From Brachionus manjavacas (taxonomy: Eukaryota; Rotifera; Eurotatoria; Ploima; Brachionidae), in contig JAHQIY010000008.1 in assembly GCA_019054805.1 (NCBI GenBank), positions 2,713,501-2,777,500 of the forward strand: 64,000 bases of DNA, read 5' to 3'. Shown here in pieces: positions 10,507 through 24,420 of this stretch (its first letter is position 1; each line of letters begins with the position of its first letter). A model generated the notes under the pieces. It did not search any database. It had not been told where the DNA came from and saw nothing but the letters and a program-made list of their open reading frames with translations. The position numbers and the translations under genes are program-made.

Positions 10507-13500
10507 TCAAATAGCTGTTTCCATCGGCGGCGGCTTATTCGCATCAGCATCGAAATCGCTAGACTGCACATCTACATCATGACTCTGATTAACTTCAACA
10601 TGAGTTTTCAGAGTGCGTGGATTAAAGGCTGGAATTTTTTTGTTCTGTGCTGAATTTACCTGAATAGCAGGAATGCGCTTGGCTTCTTTAACATTATCCC
10701 TATTCACCAATAAACTAGCCGAGGTAATCAACTGCGCACTCATTAGCGAGTCTGTATCATCCGTGTCGCTCGGATGATGCAATGGCTTAAACTGAGACAA
10801 CAACTGGGGCGGGTAGTTTTTAGGTGGCGGTGGAGCAACTTGAGGTCTTGGCGAAACCGCCGGTGCATTGCTTCGCTTCATCAGCACTGGTCTGGCAAAA
10901 GGTGCATGGGATGCTAAATTTGACAAATTTTCATATTCGGATGATTTTGGTGACACACTATTAAAAATAGTAGCATTGGTAGCATTGGCCAAATGAGTGC
11001 CATTTTTTATAGTCGATGTATTAATCTTATTTGTCAGCAATCTCTTTGAATCCATTAGATCTTCATCTGTGTCGTTCATAGTGTTGTTCATTAGTTGATC
11101 ATAAGAGGGCTGGTTGGCAATTTTGCATCCTTGTTTCACCAATTTAGCATGTATGAACTCCTTTTCCAAAATTTCCACATTTTCGCTCAAATTGCTTTTG
11201 GGCGAGACCGATTTTGATTTGAACCTATTTGAGTCAAGCTTGCTGACCGCGGTCTCTTCCGACAATTCATCACTGATTGTGTCATTGGCCTCATCCAACT
11301 CACCATACTTAATCGGACTAGCATCAAAGTCATGATACTGAACTGATTGGTTAAGTTTGGTCTTAAAATTTGAATAGTTCGAGTCAAGACCAAGAGTATT
11401 GAAAGTTTGACTTGAGGACGAGTTTTGGCTCGAGCAGTCTTGCAAGATGTGCTCGATTTTTTTTTGCTTTTTGTTCATAAAGTATTGATTGCGTTGGCTA
11501 TTGTAAATACCTGTACTCCTAGACGCGGCATTGATGCTGCCCTGTTCATCTAGAGAATAGTCCGAGCTGGCGTATACATTGTTGGTTGTCTTGAGTGTTG
11601 AAAATCCACTGTTGATCATGTGACGATTGGTTCTGGCGCTTGTCCTAAGTGTATTTTGTCTATGAATGTGTTCTTTTTTTCTCTTGCGTGACTTGTAGAT
11701 GGACAATAGTGATAGAATAATGATGCATAGGATAAGTGCGGCCAATGCTGCTATAGCAAACGCAATTTCGTCTTTGAAACGAAAGGCTGCGCCGGTAAAT
11801 ACCGGATCTTTTTCACAAATAAAAGGCAATTTTTGGTCACAATTGAGCGACGACGTGCCAAAGTCGTCAATGACTGAGCAGGCTTGGTTGTCGAAAAAAG
11901 ACTCTGTATGCAGCCACATCTTGCGATAGGACTGGGTCTCGTAGTCGAATTGGGATGAGCGAGCCAGCTTGCGGAATCGCGGCAGCTTGATTGGAGCCAC
12001 AGTCTCTCTGGCAAGTCTTGATTCAAAATTTTTGCACACCACTCTAGCCTCATTATAGCTGACATAGGATCCAATGTAAGTGTAGCATGTGTCATCAATC
12101 AGCGTCCAACCAAGCTCACACTTGCCATCTCTCAGCTTAAACTCATCAACAGCGGGTTGGTAAAAAATTTCGAACAAAGTCTCATTATCATACTTGTCTC
12201 TGATCCTGGCCCTAATTTCACTGTCCACAACACTTCCCCAGTAGTTATAGGTGGCGTTTATGACGCCCGAGTGCGCCACTTGACCATACATCTTTTCTTT
12301 TTGGTAAGTGCTGGTAAATTTATCAAAATGCAGTGATTTAAATGGACCAAGAGTAGTAGTGGTGTAAAAATTTTGAACATATTTTACTACTAGTGGATCT
12401 GGCAAAGCTGTGAGCTCAAAGTCATTGTCCTTATTGAACATGTAGTTCGAGTAATAGACTTGTTTGTGAGATGCGGCCACCATTGTTGACCTGAAGCGGT
12501 TGGCATCTTCCAATTCATTTATTATGCCATAGGCGTAGTTGTATCTGAATAGGTTGAATGAAATGTCTTGGCTGCGCGGCGTGGACACATTTTGGAAGCC
12601 TTTGGTCATCAAAATTCTGGCTGCTTTATTGTAGATTATTTGATTGCGTGTGAACTTGGATACCAGGCCCGATACTGATATGAGATCGGTACGCGGCGTC
12701 TCGTTCTCTAGAAATAGGTTCTTGTCAACTAGAACTTCGTTATATGGCAAGTTCAAGGGACCATTGATGTCGAGGACAGTGCCATTTTTGTTCGAATAGA
12801 ACAGATTGTTGTAGATTATTGAATTGGTTATGAGAACACCGGAACCGGAGTAGATTTGCATGGCACAACCGCCGTAGTTGTTCGAAATGTAGTTGTTGCC
12901 AAAGTAAAATTTGGGACTGTTTTGTATGACCAAGTCGACCAATGGTTGACTGCTGGTGTTAAAGTATTTTACGCCATTTGACACAAATCTATTTCGGACT
13001 ATGTACAAATTTGGATTTCTTTCGCCAGCGCTCATTAAATTCACAGCACCAAGTTGGTTGTTGGAAAATTCCGAGTCGGACAATTCAATGTAAGTGTCGC
13101 TAAGCAAGTATTGGGAAGTGGGAAAGAGCAATACCTCGGCCACAAAGCCATGATACTCTCTGCCAGGACTGGCGCTCATAAAAACACTCAACGAGTCTTC
13201 TTGACTCAAATAAAATTTTTCCAAATACTCCACTTGACTCGAATTGGTCAACGATTGCATGAGACCATTTAGATTGAATTTGATGCCCGAGTATATTTCC
13301 ACTGTATCATTCAACACTGTGTTATTTACCAGAGAAAATTGCAAAAATCTCAGCCCAATTTTTGCCTTAGTGCCAAAAGTGGAGCTTAGACGAGCGCGAA
13401 ATATTTTGCCACAGTCACGTGACACACTTGAATATCTATAGAATAGAACAATGCGCTGTTCCAAGTCATAGTATTTGTGCGGGTCACAAATGTCCACTAG

Positions 13501-16500
13501 AGAGAACAGACTCGAACTAGATAGGGCATTTTTGGTCAGTATTTTAAAGCTTGACTTTTGATCAGTGGTTTGAGAATTCATGTGAAGACTGTTGACCGCG
13601 TAGCCCAGCGATGAGCTGATACTGAGCTTGTTAAAAATGCTCGTAGCTTTGCTTTGCATGAACTCCAGGCCGTGAAAACTGCTATTTCTGATGTTACAAT
13701 TGCTGATTAGGGGGTTGCGGTAAATTAGCTGAACTGATGGTTGGGCTTTGTTGTGGAGCTTGCCAGCTCCGACCAGGTCTACATAGTACATGTAGGACGA
13801 GTCTTGCTTGACTTGCTGAAAATCTGCATTCAGAAAAACAGGTCTGTCATTTGGCTCATTGAATTCGTAGACAATTTCGTAGTGACTTTGAGCAAACCGA
13901 ATACCACCCCATGCATGCTCAAATTCTGCTTGTAAATTGTATTCACCACATATTATGTATGTGTACTGGCCATTGTTGCGGCAAGACTTGAAATTAAGAT
14001 TGGACAAAGTGTCACATTCAGATAATTGAGACTCGCCACCTTGACAAACAAAACTTTGATTCCATACAGCTGGCTGATATGTTGGATGAAAATAGTAGTA
14101 GAACGATTTGACCAGTGGATTTCGGTACTCTTTGTTCATTTGTTTGCAGACTATTGACGCAGTTTCCAGCGTAAATTGAGGATCACATGTAAATGTCCAA
14201 GAGCGAAGTGTTTCATTGTAGATTTGGAGAAAACCTTCGTTCTGGTCAAGTCCGTCAAAAAAGCGGATTTTCAAACTTTGATCAAAAGAACCCTCAGTTA
14301 AAAGAACCCGAGGTTGAATTTTTTTTACCGGCCTCATTTTAATATAGTCATCTAGCCGCCCCGAAGCTCTTAAATCACCCAAAACTAAAATACCCACATT
14401 CGGATAGAACTCAATCTCCACCCCAGGATTGATGTATAGCGTAGCTCCGGGCAAAATGGTTAAGTCGGACACAACCTGATAGGCCATTGGCAATTTAGTA
14501 AGAGTCAAGTCTTGTTTCAATATTCCGCCAAGTACATTTTCTCCATGAAAAACAGTCTCATCCGGAACCCTTTTGGAAAGAGAGTACTGGACCTTGTCAC
14601 TTATAAATGGCAAAAAATTCACAATGGCATGATTGTTCCAATTTTTAAAGTCAAATATTCTAGTGCTTACCACATTTGAGTCACTAGAGCCCCAATAGTT
14701 GTAGCTGGCATCGATGGTTGTGTTCAAAGTATTTGTAGCCAATGCACCCACAAGCTCATAGTCTAAATTTGGATTTTCAAAAAAATTTTTGTTCATGGTA
14801 CAATTTTGGATGCCGCGTAAAGCGACAGTGTATGAAAAGGGATAATTTGGTATGAGAAGCTGGGACAAGTCGCGTGATTGAATGAACTGATGTGGCTTGG
14901 TATTGCCGTAAATTTCGTTCTCAACCAGAAGACTTGGATAATCGTAGGAATTGTCCGCATGAGATTTTGCTTCCAAGTCAAATATAAAACTGGCTATGTT
15001 GTCATAAATTCGATTTGAATAGATAAAAAAGTGTTTTTCACTACCACTTAGTTTTACTAGGCCTAGTCTACATTGGTTATCTGTGAACAAATTTTTTGTT
15101 ATGTTTATTTGGGCGTAATAGCCGTCTATACTTAGCTCGAATAGGCTATTGAAAGAAAATTGATTGTTGCGAATGTTGAATGTGTGGGTTAAATTTTGGT
15201 AGTGTTTTTTGATGGCATATCGGTAAAGTCGCGGAAGGAAAATTTTTAAAATGCTTTGATGGTTGTTGGTAAATTTATTGTTTCGTATTTCATAGTTGAA
15301 TATCGAGTTTGAGTATTCATGATAGCGGTAAATAGATCGAATTCCACCAAAATTGCTGTCAAATAAACAATTTTCAAATGTGATGTTTATTCGGCTAAGA
15401 GGTCCTTTTTTAACATTTGGTACCAAGTCGTATATTTGATAGCCACTCTCAGCTATTAAAGAATCGTCTTTGTTCGACTCTGTTAGAGAATTCATCTCAT
15501 GGAATGTCAAATTATAGACCCTAAAATCGAAAAGAAAATAAATTAAAAAATTTATTTTTTATATTTTTATTTGTGAATAATTTAAAATATTAAGCAAAAA
15601 AATAAAGAGAAATTAATTTTTTTAAACTTTTGGGGAAGCTTTTTTTTTCTTTTTGACTTCTTAACTGCTTTAGTTTAATTTAATTAAATTAACCAATTTT
15701 ATTGAAAAGAATGCCGCTTTATCTATAACAGGATAAATCTTTTTAATTACAGTGCTTTACTTTAAACCGCAGAACGTGTAATATTACATCATTTTACCAA
15801 TTTTACATCAACAATGTAAGATTACATAAAATTGCATCAATTTTAGAATGTAATTATTAATTAACGTAAAATGATGTAAAATTACGTAAAATTACGTTAT
15901 AAAGTTATAAAATATTATTACGTTTTCAAGTAAAATACAAAAAAAATGCTGACGTACTAAAAATACCAATTTTTCGGACGATAATTTGATTTTTAATAAA
16001 TTTTTTTAGCTTAATAAAAAATTTTTTACGACTTCAAATCAAATATTTTTAGTGAATATTCTAAAAAAGTTTAACTTAGAATACAATTCAAATTTATTTT
16101 CAAGTATCCTGTTTTATTTGAAGAGTGCAAATAAAGGAAAAAAAAATTTTTTACCACTTTTGTTTTATTTTTTTTTATAAGTTCTAGATTTTTCACCTCA
16201 CGACTACGATTCATTTCAATTGTAAGAAATGACAAAATTTTGAACAACTCAGTTGCCGTACTTTATTCAATTTTTGCATAAAAAATTTTCGAAAATTTAA
16301 TCTAAGATTTTAATTTCAAACTCAAATGTTAAAAATTTTAATTCTTTATTAATTCCAAAACTTAATTTTAGAATCAAAATTTAGATGAATTTTTATCTGA
16401 CACTCCTATTACTCAAAAATTTAAATTGCTTAATTTATTGAATTGAAAAACAAACAAAAGTTAGTTACTAAAAAATTTTTTAAGTTTCATTTTGTTTATT

Positions 16501-19500
16501 AATTGTGTTTATTAATTATAAGAGAAAAAATTTTTTTTATTTTTTGATTTTTTGAGAGTAATAGAGCTCGCTTTAAAAAATTTCCTTATAATTTTTTTTC
16601 AAAAGCAATTAATTACCTAGGATTTATCTTTGAATGATGAGGATCTGTATTCATCCAAAATATTTGATCATTTGAAGTAAAACTAGAATTGGACACGACT
16701 ATGTTTGTATAATTGTATCTAAATTTTAATTTTAATTTTTTTTAAAAGAAAAAAAAATCAAAATACCTTTTTCTTAAATTTCCGAATAGATCCAGTGTTT
16801 GGTCATAGTGGCGCATCACGATCGAATGTCTATTCGAAAAAAATGTCGAATTATTAATTTTAATTACATTTTCTGGCATCAAATTGCGGATGTAGGTATT
16901 AGTCGGATCTTAAAAAAAAATAGAAAAAAATAAAAAACTTTCACTAAAAAAATAAATACTCTTATAGTCATAAACATGTTCAGGTGCTCTCATCGAATAA
17001 ACAATGAAACTGAGTCGACCAGACTTGTGCGTGGTCACATTGTAATTTACATTCAAAACACTGTAGCTGGTATTTAGCGGAAAATACATAAATGTCTCCG
17101 GAACAGACATATTCCACTGTCTAGATGTAAAATCACTGTAATCATTTTGGCACAAGCGCTCACAAAAAAAGACTTGTTCCTCTTCTAAATTTGGATTAAA
17201 ATCAACCAGTTCAACCACTAGCACTCGATTATTATCTGTTTTAATTTGAATGCTAAACTCAACAGGTCCAAACTCATACTCTGTGTCTGTGTACAAAAAG
17301 ACCATTTCTTGAGCTCCGATAAACCACTGGTTATCTCTAATCCTGGTCAATTCCTGCCTCACATCTATTCCACGTCTTGGCTGAGCACCATAAAGTCTAA
17401 CTTTATTCAACAATTCAGCATCCATGTACGGATTTATTTCCAAAACAGGACTGATTAAATTGTTAATGGCATTTAGCTGATTAATTGTAATAAAACCACT
17501 TCTGGTAACTAGACCGGGTCCATTGTTTGAACCAAAATTTAAATTATTAATTCCAATAATTTTATGTGGCTGATTGAACACAACTTCAAGAGAGGTGTGC
17601 TCATTTTGCTCAAAAGTCAAATTGCTTAATTCATGTCTCAACAGATCGAAATGCAATGCTGGCGCCACTTGACCCTCATTGTAGTCGTATTGACCAGCTT
17701 GTTCAAAAATGGCATATTTGAGACTGCTTCGTTGGGAAGCCATTCCGAACCTGATTCCGGCCCAGCTCGGCCTCAAACACTTGAGCCAAACATCGTCATC
17801 ATGAGTGCACGTGTGATCGGACTGTGATGTGTGCCTGCACTCAAACAAACTTGTGTCCAACCAGTCGCACTGAACTTCACTCATCAAAATAGCCTCATTT
17901 AATCTATGATCCCTGAGAAGCTTTTTTGAATAGATGTAAAAATTCGGGTCCACTACCAGACCCATTTGTTGACAGACTATTTTAGAGTTTTGAATAGTCC
18001 ATGCCTTGTTGCACACAGTGCCAAATTTTCCATTTGTCTCGAGCCTAAGTCGCCCCTCCATTGAATTTCGACCATCCACCAAATCCACTCTGAACGAGCT
18101 GCTAAAAGATTTTGGCAAAGTGTCATTAGCCAATTTTGAGCTCGTTTGGTTAACTGATCTGGCAAATCTGATACTTCTTCTAGACGAGGTGAGCTTGACC
18201 TGAGCGCCAAAGTGACCATCTATGTGAAGCTCGCCCAAGACTAAAATTCCCACACCATTCAAAAAATTCAGCTCAGTGCCTGATTTGATGGTCAGTTTGG
18301 CGCCTGGCTTAACCAGAATGTCATTGACCACTGTGTATTTATTCGAAGGAAGGACAGAGTTGGCCAAGTCGTAGACTCCGCCAAAGTTTTGCGTAGAGTA
18401 AAGATTGAAGTCAACTGGCGGACGCAGATCACTACTTGACTCAAAGAACCACAGCCTTTCGTTGCATGAAAAAGGCCAGTAGATTATTTGAGCCAGATTG
18501 GAGCGGTTGGAATTGTCAAAAACAGCGTTGCGTATCTTGAGCCACTGTTGGTTGCACTTTTCTTTGTGGGACATAAAATAGTGCAGATCGTAGACAGGCT
18601 GTAGCGAGGCAAACCAGTTGAAGCTGGCATTTATGTGGCTTGTGTAGTTGCCGAGACCAGTGGCTATTTGAACTCTGCTCTGCGGGTTGTCAAAAATGTT
18701 AAAGTTAATTCTTATATTTTTGGATGAAATGACTGCGACAGCGCTTGGTGAACTCCTCGGTGCCAAATTGTCATAGGGCTCAGAGATGAAATTATTTTCA
18801 AATCTATTGAAAGTCACATTTACAGATTGAGTTTGCATGTCGGCCAGATTGTTCGAGCCGATGTTGACACAATAGCGGCCCGAATTGAGCCGGAATAAAT
18901 TGTTGGTGATCAATAGGGACACGTTGCGGCTCATCGAGTACCGCGAACTATTGGCCGTGATTAGCATGGCGCCTTTTTTGTGATTCTGAAAAGTGTTATT
19001 GGTAACAATTCCAATCATGTTTTGCAAGTAGTTTATTTTGAGGCCGTTCAAGCGGTTCGAGTCAAATAAATTCCAAGAAATGTTCAAATTGGTGAAAAAA
19101 AAGGTCCTGTTTAAAAACTGCTTGAAGCCGTGACTCGGCGTCAATTGAACATACCATCTGTCCTGCTCGCAGCTTTCTATAACCAGACCATTTTCTTGAT
19201 TATTGGAAATGATGGTCGAGTTTATGGTTATGTTTGACTGATTGCAGTAGGATCCGATGTGCACACCGGCCAGCATGTTCGAATCAATTGTCGAACTGTT
19301 AAGAGTGGTATTCTGGAACACATTGTCAAATTCTTGGTCTACATTGTAATTGATGTAGATTCCGTACAAAGCGTTGTTGTGTATTCGGGAATAGTTGAAC
19401 TCTTTTAGGCCTCCCGAATACGTGATGTTTATTCCGTTCATGGAATTGGACAAAACTTGACTATGGTACAAGCTGATGTCGCCTGCGCCTGCCTGCACAT

Positions 19501-22500
19501 GTAGACCGTTCAAATGATTGTGCGAAATTAGGGTTTCGTTTAGCTGGACTAGTGAGTGCAGATTTGTAGCGTTGATTCCATTGAAAGAATTGTTGACAAA
19601 TTGGGAATTTTTGATCAATAGGTCGGCACTTTTGCTCGGACCTATCATGGCATACATTGTTATTTCGTCCAAATGAGTGTAAGGACAGGCTATTCGAGTT
19701 TTGAGATTGTTGAAATTTTTTTCGCTTATTTTCTCGCTTAGTTTCAGATTTTGTTCTTTTAGATTTTTTTCCAACTCATTCAAAGTTTTTATTCGGTCCG
19801 AGTCAGTCAGCTGATGCAGAGGCAAAATTGGCAAATGTTTGTACAAAGGCATGCCTGGGTGGCTGGGCGGCGAGTACCTGAACAAATTCTGCTCGTAAAT
19901 CATCTGATTTTCTTTCATTTGCTCCCATTGATGCTCCAGTTTGATTTTTTTTATCTCTACTGGTTGGAGGTCCCGGCCACTCGGAAAATTACACTGATAC
20001 TTTATTTTGACAAACATGTAGTTGCTTTTGGAGAAGATGGCCTCGGGTGTTTTGCCATTTTGAAAAGTGTAGTTGGCAATGAGAGCATTTTTGTCGGTCT
20101 GGCCATCATACACCTCCAGCCAATAAGTTGAAAATTGACTTAGAATTTTTATTTTCTGAAAGTGAAGAGTGATTTTCATCTGAGACTCAGTGCTGAATGT
20201 TTTGGTGCACTCGTGGACATAGTTGGGATTTTTGTATTTGTAGTAGGCCGGAAAGCTGAGCGGGTTCTGCGAGTCACAGTATTTAATGTAGCGATTAGTG
20301 AAGTATTCTTCTTGTTCTCGCTGGCTCCAGATTGTGTTGTTGAACTCGTATTTAAGGCCGTCTCCAAAGTTGTCTCTAGAAATTACATTAGACATTTTGA
20401 TATTGCCAAAACGGGTCTTGACTACGATGCCGTGTCCTCTGTTGTTGCGAAAAATACTGTTGGTCAGAGAGCCTGGTGCCTCTATGTTCGAGTAGTTTAA
20501 TCCATTTCCGATTGAGTTCTCAATTGTTATGTTGTTGAAATTTGGGGCGTATTGAAACACAGTGATTGCCGAACTTGGCAAAAAATCATACTTGGGCTTC
20601 AAAGAATTTTTGTTCCGGATCAGTCCGGCAAAATTTATGTCAACAAATTGTAAGGTCGATTGAGATACGTTGTAGAAAACGCTCGTATAAACTTGGATTT
20701 TTTTAAAAGGAGCATGTTTTTGGAAGACTATGCCCCCCCAATTTGACACAGATGACACTACCTGATTGTCAAAACCTTCACAAACAAGGCCAACTGAATT
20801 TTGTTTTTCTTAAAAAAAATATTTTTTTATTGATTTGCTTTTTTGATCACTAAAATAAAAAATAAAATTTTAAAAAGATTTTATATTGTTCTTTCTGAAA
20901 GTAAAAATGGTCAATGTTGAGGGCGTCGAACTACTAAAGTCGCTTCTGCCAGACTCATCAATGCATTTATTCAATTAATAGAATCAAATTTTTTAAATAG
21001 ACTCAAAAAGAATAAAATTTAAATGCTAGAATAGTTATTCAAATTTTAATTTAGGGTTTTTTGATTTCGTTTTATTTTTATAAATTTAAACCTAATGAAG
21101 CATTAAGTACGAGAGCTCTAATATTTTTAATCAATTTATTCTAGAAGCCATTTTTACTAAAATTTAAGTTAAAGTCTGATACTATATACACAGTAAAAAT
21201 TTATGACTAGACTTTATATTTATCCTTAAGCTTTAAATATATTGTATTATTCCTAAATTATATTTTTTAAATTTTGTAAAATTTTTGATATTCTGAAATT
21301 GAGTACGAGCAAAAATATGAAAAATTCAAAACAAAAAAAAACGACTGAATAAATATTCCATTAACTCATTCAGTTGGCACTAAAATCCGAAAACCAAAGT
21401 TGATCAAAATAAACTCTTTAAAAAATTTGTTAACTATTATTATCTAAAGTTTAAAGAAAACTTATTTAATTTTTAATTTTTTTTAGTTTAAATTATGTGA
21501 CAGAGAAATATCAACTTAAAAAGAACTGTCACAGAAATAATTTCTTGTCACCTTATCATTTATTATTTGTTTCTTTCCTGAACCGTGCAATATATTTTCA
21601 ATAATTGTTTAATAAAATTGACATTTTTTCTTTAAAAAGTTTTAAAAAGTTTTTTTTTTATTTAATTTAATTTTTAAACATCGCAAAAAAGATACTTTGA
21701 GAAGATCTGGGATTCAATTTAAAAAAAAAAACGGAAAAGAATAGCAACAAAAAAATAATAAATGTTAAACATCTCTATTTACAAACCATGTCTACAACAC
21801 ATCTCAATTTTTGATAAAAAATTTAAAAATTTATTTATAAAGATATTATGCAGAAATTAAAAAAATGGTCAGCATCTTTATTTGTTAACAAAAAATTTAA
21901 ATTAAAGTTAATATTTTTTCATTCCGGAAAATGTGATCCGAACCGAGATTTTTTCCTCCTGAAAAGTTCAGATGAACGCGAAGGATGTTTTCTTTTTGAT
22001 TAATTTTTTTATAAATTTTTTGTTATCTTAGGTAATTTTTTTGATGCCATATTAATAATAATACCGTAAACCATTGCGAGAACTTGCGTGGAAAAACTTT
22101 TGATTTTTAGGTTTGGAAAAAAGTTGGGAGACCATGGTTAACCGAGGAACAAAAGGCGGAATAAGAGAATTCAATGACTAAAATAATACATTTTCGATAC
22201 AAAAATATTCTTCATTATTATTTTTTTATCTATTTCTAATCAAATTTAAAAACTTAATTCAAAAAATTATTTAATTAATCGCGTACTTTTTATCAAATAT
22301 TTTATTTTAATCCTGCAACATAATTAATCAATTTTTTTAAAAAATAATAATACTATTTTTAATTATTTTATTTAATTTTTTAGTTTTTTTATCCTAATTT
22401 TTAACCCCGAACCATAAATCAAAAATTTGATTTTTTTTTAAAATTTAATTTCTAATTTTCAAGTTTAAATGCGGGGCCAAATAAGCGTTTTCGATTTTTG

Positions 22501-24420
22501 ACTCAGCAGAATTGCGGGTTTTTTTACCTCTAACGCGGCGTCAAAAAGTCCATTTTTATGCATACATTACAAGGGAGCCGATGTTAACATGGAGTCGATG
22601 GTTCCCTAAGCGTACACTAAAACCTAAGAATCAAAAGTTATTCCAATTTTCATAGAATTTTTTTATTTATGAGAATTTCAATGAACATACCTATTTTCTA
22701 GTCAATTTAGAATTTTTCAAATCTTTTTTATCTTTATATTAATGAATACAAAAATTTTAGCTCTTAAAAAAATCTTTAACCAAAAAAAAATTAAATGTTA
22801 ACTTAACTTAACATTTGTTAAATCTTAAATAAGGGGTGCTATTTTTCGTGCTTCTTAAGTTATTTTTTCTGCTACAAAAATAAAAATGATATTAAAAAAA
22901 ATTTTATGTTTATTTTTTTTGATATAAAAATTAATGTCAATGATATTTAATTTTGAGCCCGTATAGCCGAATGGTTTGCGTATTAGTCATGCAAGCAGAG
23001 GTGCGAGGGTTCAAAACCTGCTGAGGGTGAAAAAATCTTCAAAATATCTCTGCAGTACGGGGCGAATGTTTAAACCTCTTTCATCATAAAAACAAGGGCA
23101 CCAGTTTCGACTGGGTAATAATTGCGGTGTAGATGATCAACTCGATGCAGTAGCCTCTGTGTCAGATCGTAGCCGTTGGTAAAAAAAGATACTTGAAAAG
23201 AAGATGAGCGCCTCCCCATTATCCACTAGGATAGAATAGGGTCAATTATTATATATTAAATTTACATAATACAATTTTTTTTACTCTGATATATAAATAA
23301 ACAAATGAAAAAAATATAAAAAAATATTCAATTAATTAACTGGCTCTTTAATTCATATTAGTTGTTTGACCTTAGTTTTTTTTAGGCGGTCGACCTCTAC
23401 CGCGTTTAGTTGGTAAATTACAGTTGATTTCTTGTAATCAGATTCTCAACATCATCTCAAATAGAGAAAAACTATTCATAAATTTGAAAAAAAAATGAAG
23501 CTTGAATTTTGATTTTTATGAGTATTATCTACTTACCAAATAATCTTTTTATTTTTTATAAAAAAAAATTATGTATTTTTTTAAGGTATCACTTGTATGA
23601 AATTTAATATCTATTTTTTATTTTTTTTTGTAGCGGAAGAATGAATTTTTGTATCATCATAAAAAATAAGTGTAAAATAAATGCCAAAAAAAATGATCTC
23701 TTTTGCTCTCAATTTTATTTCCATGTCTCAGTGACATAAAATTTTTACCAATAGTAAGAATAAATTATTTAAATAAAAAAAATTACCACAGACTGTAAGT
23801 CCCAGTTCGGGATTCCTAGTGCCAGCACATTCGAATAAATTTTGTTCAGTACCATTACATTGTGGCAAAAAAATTTTCATATGACTTGTTAAATTGTTAG
23901 TCGGTGAATAATTGTAAAAGGTTCCGTTCGAAAAGCCCAAACTCTTACAGGTAACATTGGCATCTGCTTCTGTCCAGTTAAATTGTGTGCTGCAGACGTA
24001 ATGCCACTTGGAGTTGTACAAAACCTGTAATTTCCCGTCCAGTACACTCTCGCCTTCAACCAAACGAAATCTGGTCTCGCGAGGACTTGTTCTACGAGTC
24101 TCATTCAATGTTTGATTTGTTGCCAAGTAGTCTTGGTCATTAAATTTGCTAAATCTGATGCGGTTTAGTTCGGTGCCGTTGGCTACCAAAGTGCCATACA
24201 CGATCAGCTGTCGACCCTTTGCCAGCCGAATTTCACTACCGGGTTCAATTGTCAAACGAGCCTTTTGGCTCACAATCACGTCATCGCTGGCTAGAAAAGG
24301 ACTATTTCTGGCATATAGGACCAAATCATCGTTTATTTGCGGGCTCAGGATGGTAAAACTTTGCAGCCCACTGATCCCTATTGTATTTACAATCAAAACT
24401 AGCAAAAGCCTCAGACACAT
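10507..24420 (-). CDS. bark: Bark beetle / Anakonda homologue: giant SRCR, beta-helix, C-type lectin membrane protein
   Basis: Five exons on the minus strand (24420-23787, 20808-16960, 16908-16767, 16718-16617, 15520-10507). All join at GT-AG sites in consistent phase and give 3246 codons plus stop, close to Drosophila bark (about 3.1 kb of codons). Layout by residue: signal peptide 1-19; SRCR 1 at about 115-225; parallel beta-helix repeats; a CUB-like module at about 385-490; SRCR 2 at about 1118-1221; more beta-helix; SRCR 3 at about 1991-2101; a C-type lectin-like domain at about 2709-2814 (CELGW to CEKDP); one membrane helix at about 2824-2849; and a cytoplasmic tail of about 400 residues. 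The tail has a proline cluster and ends METAI, a class I PDZ-ligand pattern. In flies this protein assembles septate and tricellular junctions. Intron 1 (2978 nt) and intron 4 (1096 nt) are long; introns 2 and 3 are 51 and 48 nt. Confidence 0.95.
15521..16616 (-). other. bark intron 4
   Basis: A 1096-nt intron between a TAG|GTAATT donor and a TTTTAG acceptor. It contains a cluster of degenerate ATTACGTAAAATT-type words at about 15770-15905, resembling those in the MITE at 58983-59579, but no bounded element could be defined. Confidence 0.8.
20809..23786 (-). other. bark intron 1
   Basis: A 2978-nt intron containing the SINE at 22957-23240. It also has two G+C-richer islands: about 20908-20975, with a 23-codon plus-strand frame that I do not believe, and about 22480-22620, where GGGAGCC and GGTTCCC could pair. 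The rest is A/T-rich with no other repeat match. As the first and longest intron of the gene it is the likeliest place for cis-regulatory sequence, but I see no defined site. Confidence 0.8.
22957..23240 (+). mobile_element. tRNA-derived SINE, copy 1
   Basis: The 5' part is tRNA-like. It has an internal A-box-like TAGCCGAATGGTT about 8 nt from the start and a B-box-like GGGTTCAAAACC about 40 nt later, as expected for RNA polymerase III transcription. A non-tRNA body of about 200 bp follows, containing GGGCACCAGTTTCGACTGGG and GCCTCTGTGTCAG. The body matches the second copy at 34532-34728. The tRNA part does not fold into a good acceptor stem, so this is a SINE head and not a working tRNA. No clear target duplication was found. 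Confidence 0.85.

Noticed and set aside
20908-20975. 23-codon plus-strand ORF in bark intron 1
   Set aside because: Very short, antisense to the host gene, and without supporting signals.
22957-23030. tRNA gene candidate
   Set aside because: A- and B-box-like sequences are present, but the acceptor and anticodon stems do not pair well and the same head occurs with a shared body elsewhere, so it is a SINE.
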